Shown here: positions 57,319 through 64,000 of the stretch, in pieces
Numbering within the stretch: position 1 is the stretch's first letter
How the letters are laid out: each line of letters begins with the position of its first letter
Assembly: GCA_910574455.1 (NCBI GenBank)
Contig: CAJSYZ010000001.1
Coordinates: 4,199,424 to 4,263,423 of the forward strand
Source: Trichaptum fuscoviolaceum
Taxonomy: Eukaryota > Basidiomycota > Agaricomycetes > Hymenochaetales > Trichaptaceae
Direction of reading: 5' to 3'
DNA length: 64,000 nt
The notes under the pieces: generated by a model
What the model was told of the DNA's origin: nothing
Seen by the model: only the letters and a program-made list of their open reading frames with translations
Database searches by the model: none
Program-made: the position numbers and the translations under genes

Positions 57319-58526
57319 GCTTTCTGTATCGGATTGCTGGTGGTTCCATCTGCCGTATTGTGGCGACAGGATGGATTTGTTGTATGTATGTATGGCTTGG
57401 GAGCAGTTACTGTCTTATTCCATATCTAGCGCTTGTTTCATCTTTTCTGAATCTGTTTTCCTCCTCGAGCACCATTTGTCTCCATTTCTTATCAGAAATT
57501 TTTATCTTTTTGTTCCCTCTACCTGTAGTCGTTTTCTTCCCTCCCTATTCAAAATGTTGTGTACTTTCCTCATTATTCCTTCTTTTACTGCTCATCTCCT
57601 TTGCTCATATCACAGCTGTGTGTGTATTGCACCTTCTCTTGTGTTCGATTTGATTGCTCTCACTCCCCTGCTTCTTTACATATAACTCTCATCACTAACG
57701 AACTTCTCAACCGTCATTTCTCGTCCGGTCTCTCCATGTTCAGTCTCTGCTTGCCTCGTGTATCGATACCTGCTTTCTGGTGTGATATCCGCTTGTTGTC
57801 TACCTGTCTGTCACTTCTTCTAGATACACAATCTGAATTGATACCCATTGTGCATATGTCGATGACGGTTGTACTCCCGTCCTGACATGTTCCTGTAATA
57901 CCATCGGACCGGGATTGCGCTGTCCGTTGGTAGGCTTCCTTGGAAGTAGACCGATCGGTTTTAATGTATGTTGAGGGGTTCTATGAAGCACATGTCCTAC
58001 AGACGCCGACTGGTGTGATAGGGGCTCTCATATGTGTATTCTGGGTGATGATATTGAATAGTGTTCTTCCTTAGGCTGCGGCACAGTATTCAATCGTCAG
58101 GTGGGGGGATCATGATGTATGAACAAAGCTCTGCATCTGCGCAAGTCGTATTTTTTTCTCTACAATGTTTGATGTTCAGGGGTTATTAGAAGCAAAGCGT
58201 AAATCAGATGTCACGAGCTATCGCAACTTCAAGCTCGTTCTGAGAATAGTCGAGGTCAAAAGAAAAGCCCTCACTAGTACGTGACGCGTTCAACCAGGTG
58301 TGACAAAGTTTGAACGCGCTATGTCACACTATCCTGCACGTGATGTCACCCATAAGCGCGTCGGTAATTGCGCGTATTGTTTGGTGAGGTGCCTGTTCGT
58401 CCACTGTCCACACGCCTCGCCAATACACTGTCCACATCCCCGACCATCCCGACCATCCCTATCTGCACTTTCGCCCGCTAGTCGTCGCAGTCGACGCCCG
58501 CCATCCATCACTCATCGTCAAGGCCA
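57319..58526. other. Intergenic region, CDC45 promoter at right end
   Basis: C/T-rich 3' flank of the preceding gene (57370-57860), then unique DNA. No gene supported. Confidence 0.45.
58284..58289 (+). promoter_or_regulatory. MCB box upstream of CDC45
   Basis: ACGCGT about 240 bp before the CDC45 start codon, with a further AACGCG near 58313. ACGCGT is the MluI cell-cycle box bound by MBF in yeasts and drives G1/S transcription of replication genes. Confidence 0.5.
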
Positions 58527-60923
58527 ATGGTCTACCTACCCCCGCCACAATTCGAAACTCCTGCACGTCCCGGGTACGAAAGAGCCTACCATGACATCCT
58601 CTCGACACACCGCCGCTCGCCGCTTTCGTCCGCGAGCTCCCTTATAATGCTTGTTGCCCCCGACGTAGACGCATTGTGTGCGTCACGGATGTTAGCGGAC
58701 TTGTTGAAGCAGGACGACATTATGCACAGAATTATACCTGTGTCTGGTATGAACGAGCTGGAGAGAATTCGTGACGATCTTGTCTCAAACTCTGAGGTGC
58801 GTCATTCTCGTGTAATCTCGCATTAATCCTGACTCTAAGTCTTACGGTACAGCTCAGAACTCTCATTCTTATAAACATGGGCTCAATCCTCGACTTACCT
58901 TCGCCTGAGTGGTTCGGGGATTTCCCAGAACACCTCCGTGTGCACATCATCGACTCCAACCGCCCTCAAAATTTGTCCTCTCTATTTGGCCCTGATGAGA
59001 AAATCGTAGTTTGGGATGACGGTGGAGCGGAAGACTTGCTAGAACAGAAGAAGGCCTGGGAGAAGCTCGCGTATGCTCCAGAAGAGGATTCAGATGACGA
59101 TTCAGAAGATTCAGAGGATGAGGTAGAGGAGGATGAAGAGGAAGAATATGATGGTGAGGAAGGGCAGGGATCCTCGTCTTCAGGAAAGAGACGACGGAAT
59201 TCACCTGGTTCAAGACGAAAACGACGTAAAGTAGACGATGTGGGTCTTCTCTCTCTTCTCACATCCGATGTGTCTAATGTTCTTATAGGACCCAAATCGT
59301 ATATCACGAGAAGATCGTGAACTCTACGCGTCCATCATTGAGAAATACTATATGGCTGGCACATACTATGGACAGGCTGCCTCCACCACAATTTATACCC
59401 TCGCCACCGTCCTTACCCGAACCGATAACGATCTCCTATGGCTTGCTATCCTTGGACTCACATACCAATATGTCACATCTCGAATACCCAGGGACACTTA
59501 TGACAAATACTATACGATTTATGAAAGCGAGGTTATCCGTCTGAACAAGGATGTAATAGCGGGAGGAAGGAACGCGACTAATGCAAGAGGTCCGGATGAT
59601 CACTCTATACGAATCGCTGAGGAGCTCCGCTTCATGCTCTGGCGACACTGGAACCTTTACGACGCTATGATGCACTCGGGATATGTTGCCAGCAAACTAG
59701 GCATTTGGAGAGAGAAAGGCAGAAGACGATTGCATGGCCTCCTAGCTAAGATGGGGTATATTAGGGATTTTCTGCATATTTTTCCACTATGCTGATCATG
59801 TTTACTAGGTTCTCTACGATCCAGAGTCAACAGACATATTCGCACATGGACATGGCACTCAAGAAAGATCTACAAGCCAAACTAGAGTCTATAACCCCAG
59901 AATACGGCATGGTGGAGCTGACATACTCATCTTTCACTCGGTGTTGTGGATATCGATCGCAGCCACTCAGTGCGGCGGATAGTGTCGAGGCGGTCAGCGC
60001 GCTGCTCGACGCTGCTGGCGGAGTGCGGCTGGAAATCGAAGTAGAAGGGGCCCGCAATGGCGGAGAATGGTTCGGTGGAGGCAAGGTCTGGCAGCTCCAA
60101 GGCCAAGGCTCAGGAAATAAATGGCGCGATGATGAGAGGGAGAATATCCCTCCAGGCGAGCAAGCCGCACCAAGGAAACCTACCGGTGAGAATGGGGAGG
60201 ATGAAGAGGGAAGTAAGAAACAAGTGCAGTGGTGGGTGCGGAATTTTTGGTCAGCCTTCGATTCCCTCAACGAGTGAGCATCTTTTCTCTCCGGTTTTCT
60301 CTTCATATGTCACTAAGCTGATATGCCCTACTTTTCTATCCTTCCCCCTGAATTAATGCTTTCCAGCATCACACAACTGCGCGAAGCACTCCGTCTGTCT
60401 ATGACGCTACATAGAGCAGTTATTCGTCAGGGATCGTCTCTCATCGATAAGCATGCGATTCGGACAATGCGCGGACACCGGGTTGTCGTCGTTCAGCAGG
60501 GTCCAGATCTCGCCTTGTTTTGTCAGCCTGGTGCTCTGGCCCGTCTGGCAAGATGGCTGGTTGACGCAATGCGAGACCGTGTGGCTGGGACGAACATTAG
60601 TGCGTTCTCGAAGAAGAAAAGCTTGCCGTTTGTGGTTGCGTGCCTGAATGAAAAGGAGGAAACTTATCTCGTCGTCGGAATAAATGCTGCGTTGGAGTTT
60701 GGTGACGTCCGGAAAAAGTAAGGTCTTCTCTTCTTTGTCTTCTGTCGATCTTCTGTGTACTAAATTATTTTTGAAAAGTGAATTCGGTCTCGCTTTCCTT
60801 GACGCAAAAGAGCGCTGCAACGCAAGAACGAGACATGGCACATTCGACACAAACGTCCTGGAGATTAAGAAGGAAGATCTGGACCTCTTCTTGCAAACAC
60901 TCTGCGAGGGCGTCCGTCGATGA
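58527..60923 (+). CDS. CDC45: Replication initiation factor Cdc45 (694 aa)
   Basis: Exons 58527-58796, 58853-59239, 59289-59755, 59809-60273, 60367-60717 and 60779-60923; all GT-AG, 2085 nt. Cdc45 joins MCM2-7 and GINS to form the CMG helicase at origins and forks. Diagnostic features: a DHH-phosphoesterase-related N-terminus (LIMLVAPDVDALCASRMLADLL, LILINMGSILDL, VWDDGGAEDL); a long acidic/basic disordered insert (about residues 160-215); SREDRELYASIIEKYY; YTHMDM-like HMDMALKKDLQ; and the conserved C-terminal NEFGLAFLDA and FLQTLCEGVRR. Length is normal for fungi. Confidence 0.95.
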
Positions 60924-61185
60924 CTCCGACTAGAACATACAATTTGGATCGCTTAGCAACTATACTAGTAATCATTATGCACATCTTATTCGCTTTCGGA
61001 TCATTACAGCTGTTTGTAGAACTCTTATTTAATGTACACATGTACGATTCCGATGTATCTTTTACAAAAATCTGCGATGCAATACAGTCGTCTCCTGGAG
61101 TCCATGTTCGTATGTCTCACTCTCACAAGAGTGCATTCTGGGTCGCCCTATCGATTCTCTATTCAACAAGGTCGATACTTTGATC

Positions 61186-62573
61186 TTACCGCTTCCTTCC
61201 GGGTCCCTTCGGCCGGGAAAAACTGCGGCCCTCATCAGCTCCAAGCTTCCCGCCTGATTTTGTTCCACCAGAAATAGAAGCATCATCGGCTTTCAACCCG
61301 AGCTCGGAAACGATATACTCTTCGTTGATTTCGGACGGATCGGCTGTTTGGACTTTGCGCGATGCGAAGACGGAAGAAGACCCCTCGAATAGCCCCTTTG
61401 CATGCGTTATGGACGAGACGACGGAGCAGGAGTAGAGCATCCTGTCTTTAATAGGCGAACTCGACGGGCAGGAATAGATGAATACTACCGAGGCGTTCGA
61501 TATAATTCGGTTAGCAGAGAGCAGATGAATTTTGACGAGGAAGACATACTGATCTCTCTTCTTTGGGAGCCGGTATGGTTGTGGTTCCATGCATAGAAAG
61601 AATATGCTACGGAGAAACTTTCAGAGAAGATGGCTTACGATGCCGATCTGAAAACATACAAGCTTCTGAAGAAGGAAGAGCAGACGCAAGTTTCGAAACT
61701 GGAAGGCCAGCTGAAGACTTTACATTAAGGGTCTCTGTAGCAGTGTCAATAGTCTACATAAATCAGTCAGTAATCCTTCCGTGAGATGGTCCTTCACAAA
61801 CAGGGACGAACCAATAACAACAAATGATCATCATCGCCTTGTCCAAGCTCCTTCACAGCAGTCTCAGCTTCAGGGCTCCAGTTCAGGCCAACTACTCCGA
61901 CATGAGTTCTCCTTGCGCTCGTTCCTTCGTATGTAGTAGTTCCGGCTTTGCGCTCTGCCTCGAGGATGTCTGCCAACTCTTTCTCGCGAGCAGACATGGG
62001 CATCGGGGCCGCATTGTGAGCTTTGTGTGCCGCATATGATTCCGGCGTGAGTTCGGCCTTCGAATTCGCAAAGAGACTGTCAGAGAAGTGTGTCGACCCA
62101 AGCCCTTTTGTGAGCGCGTTCCGAGTTGAGGCATATAACATCTGCTCATTACAAGAACAGCATATGAAGAAACCGATTAGTTTGCTCTTGAAATCCCTGC
62201 CAAGCAGTCTAATAATAGTGCTCCGCGTACCTTGTCGCGAACTTTGGCAGTGTCTGGGACGTAGAAGATGGCCAGCCAAGATGATCCTGCACCACCGAGC
62301 CTAGCCAAGATATATGCCGGGGTATTATCTTCTAGGAGTGTTTGAAGCTTCCCGAGATCATCTTCGAGAATAGATCCACTAGCTGGGACTGTGCCATCTG
62401 GGACAAGACTCTCTAGATACAACATCAGAAAGTAGTTCTAAAGACGACAGGACATGCGTTTTTTGACCATTTCGTATAGCGACCTTCAGGAAACGAGCTT
62501 CATTGGATTCAATGGCGGTTGCAAAAGCCTCTGTGAGCTCAGGTGATATTCCTATGCCAGATGCAGCAGCCAT
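61186..62573 (-). CDS. TWF1: Twinfilin, two ADF-H domain actin regulator (355 aa)
   Basis: Exons 62573-62468, 62412-62231, 62141-61812, 61753-61660, 61606-61550 and 61484-61186; all GT-AG, 1068 nt. Twinfilin binds ADP-actin monomers and filament barbed ends in cortical patches. First ADF-H domain: [52 protein letters not shown]. The linker has KELGQGDDDHLLLL. The second domain is shorter: TETLNVKSSAG, AWNHNHTGSQRREI, IFIYSCPSSSPIKDRMLYSC, then VQTADPSEINEEYIVSELGL. It ends with the usual basic tail (RPKGPGRKR). A Met at 62642 lies upstream in frame, but 62573 gives the usual start. Convergent with CDC45. Confidence 0.9.
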
Positions 62574-63349
62574 CGTATACGAAAGAGGTGAACAAGATGT
62601 TATCTGGATGGTAAGAAACACGACTTGTACGCAACACGACACTGGCTGCGATCATCATGATGAACATAGCTGGTCACAAATTGCCTTTTCCGGCTGCCAG
62701 TGCCAGTAATAGTTTGTTGTAGTCTCGGGACTCTCGGCTTGCAGGTGATAAGTTATTGAGGTCACTCCTTTTTCTCCAGACGATGACCTGTCATTCAAGC
62801 TTTGATTTATATGGACTTCCTGTTGTATGGACAGGCCAATCTTGTCGTAACTTGACGTTTTGTGTCCTCGCTCTGGTTGCCTACATGGCTTGATGCTGGG
62901 ACTAGCTATGTTATTCTGTTTGTCTGCAATTCCTTTGAAAACTATTCTCAGCTATTAAGCGGGAGCTTAGATTAATAGTTAATAGATTAGAGCTCTCATA
63001 ATGAAGTTAGGTAAGAAGCAGAACTGTGAGGCTACGGTTCGTTGTCTCAGAAGTCGGTACGATGGGAAGGTAAGGCGAAAAATGCTCCTTGTTGATGAGA
63101 AGCGTTGAACTCTATTTTCTACTTATGAGCGGAAAGGGAGTAAGCGGTTCTCGCTGTATCCAAGTTTGAATCTGTCGCGTCGTATCATCTTCAAGTTACT
63201 AATGGCATGCGTCACGCGTCGTGTGACGCGACGCGCCAAAAGTGCAAAGTTGTGACAATACGTGTTTCACTTCGAGTTGTGGACTGGCCTTCAAGTTGCC
63301 ACAGTCTTCTGTCTCGAACCACTGTGTATATCAGAACCGAACAGCCGAC
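62574..63349. other. Divergent promoter region, twinfilin / CMR1
   Basis: No gene. The right end carries the MCB cluster. Confidence 0.5.
63214..63238 (+). promoter_or_regulatory. MCB/E2F-like cluster upstream of CMR1
   Basis: ACGCGT at 63214-63219, GACGCG at 63225-63230 and ACGCGCCAAA at 63231-63240, about 110-135 bp before the start codon. ACGCGT is the MBF site, and GCGCCAAA matches an E2F-type site in inverted form. Confidence 0.5.
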
Positions 63350-64000
63350 ATGCCCAAACCGACTGAATAGTTCGTGGAGATAATCAAATAGTTTTCAAAC
63401 AGTAACTGACGTCTCGACAGTGAATTGGAGCGAGAGGCAAATATTGCTCGGAATCGCGCCTTGCTCGAGGAGCTGAATCTCCAAGAAGCCAGCTTGGTTT
63501 CGAGAAAGGCGGTCGAGAAAGTGAAAGCGGAGGTCAAGGCAAAACCTATACAACCAGCGAAGAGAGTCAAGCGCGAGAAGACAGAGGTAGAGCCCAGACG
63601 CCAATCTCTTCGGCTTCGGAAGGAAGCGATAGACCCAAATGAAAGTCCTAGTAAGAAGAGGAAGCGTGAGGTACGTACATAATATCTTGTACACTGTCGC
63701 GCACCGTAATTAATCTTTGTCGGAAATGAAAAGGCAGAAGCAGAGAAGCGTCGGAGACACGAAGAGGAAGAGCGCCTAGAGGCCGAAGAACGCGCTCGGA
63801 AAGCCAAAAGGCCACGGCATCAAGAGCTTGACCTCTCAATTCTGACCCAGGCCGACGAAATATCCGAAAAGGAGCTGTCCGAACTCAAGACGTGTCTAAA
63901 TGGCATGATACAGGAAAGACACCCCCGGCAAATAGGCGACATGAGCGAATTTACCTACGACGAAGACAAGGATCGGGAAAGTGCCGAAGTATCGAAGCTG
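63350..64000 (+). CDS. CMR1: CMR1/WDR76-like DNA-damage-binding WD40 protein, N-terminal part (runs off window)
   Basis: Exon 1 63350-63369 (MPKPTE), exon 2 63421-63670, exon 3 from 63734 to beyond the window; phases agree. ELEREANIARNRALLEELNL is the conserved N-terminal signature of fungal Cmr1 (YDL156W) and vertebrate WDR76. RRQSLRLRK, a strongly charged KRRRHEEEERLEAEERARKAK coiled region and RHQELDLSILTQAD follow. The WD40 propeller should lie beyond position 64000. Cmr1 binds UV-damaged DNA and collects in intranuclear quality-control foci during replication stress. Confidence 0.8.

Noticed and set aside
60920..61728. Plus-strand frames opposite twinfilin (for example MAYDADLKTYKLLKKEEQ near 61636)
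   Set aside because: They are antisense to well-supported twinfilin exons that splice in frame.

Overview
The window looks like nuclear DNA of a mushroom-forming basidiomycete (Agaricomycetes). Genes are split by many short GT-AG introns (about 40-120 bp). Several protein families are ones I know as lineage-specific expansions in Agaricomycetes. Transposons are typical fungal types: Helitron, a chromodomain Ty3/gypsy element and a hAT-like element. Nothing bacterial is present (no operons, no Shine-Dalgarno sites, no CRISPR).

Layout. (1) 1-758 is the 3' part of a class I SAM-dependent methyltransferase gene. (2) About 0.8-47.9 kb is an accessory, transposon-rich island. A giant Helitron Rep/PIF1 helicase ORF (1879-15785) is cut by a Ty3/gypsy chromovirus (7313-14044, plus strand, TSD GACTT). 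Next comes an Spt5-like multi-KOW gene (15982-25469), cut by a second copy of the same element in opposite orientation (16395-23103, minus strand, TSD TATGA). Removing each insertion with one TSD copy restores an uninterrupted reading frame in both hosts. Then follow a 2.78-kb non-coding hAT-like element with a near-perfect 2.4-kb internal palindrome, a Clr2-type silencing-domain gene, a damaged conserved gene, three paralogous intronless genes of unknown function, a TET/JBP-type 2OG-Fe(II) dioxygenase, several other lineage-specific genes, and low-information DNA. (3) 47.8-51.1 kb holds a recent tandem duplication of a methyltransferase gene related to the one at position 1. (4) 51.1-64 kb is ordinary gene-dense DNA: sphingoid long-chain-base kinase, an AIM34-like mitochondrial SAP protein, a conserved basidiomycete protein with micro-exons, CDC45, twinfilin and the start of CMR1/WDR76.

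How the parts relate. Methyltransferase paralogues sit on both sides of the island, so the island may have grown inside an older methyltransferase array. Within the island, three predicted chromatin or transcription proteins (Spt5/KOW-like, Clr2-like, TET/JBP-like) lie within about 20 kb among mobile elements. This resembles the known association of fungal TET/JBP genes with transposons, although I found no KDZ transposase here. The two gypsy copies show a complete Tf1/sushi-like self-priming arrangement: a TATA-like box, a predicted transcript start, and 11 nt complementary to the primer-binding site. In the housekeeping part, CDC45 and CMR1 both carry ACGCGT (MCB) motifs upstream, which suggests shared G1/S control. 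Exon boundaries given for the methyltransferases, the Spt5-like gene, the Clr2-like gene, AIM34, CDC45 and twinfilin were checked by hand for GT-AG sites and reading-frame closure.
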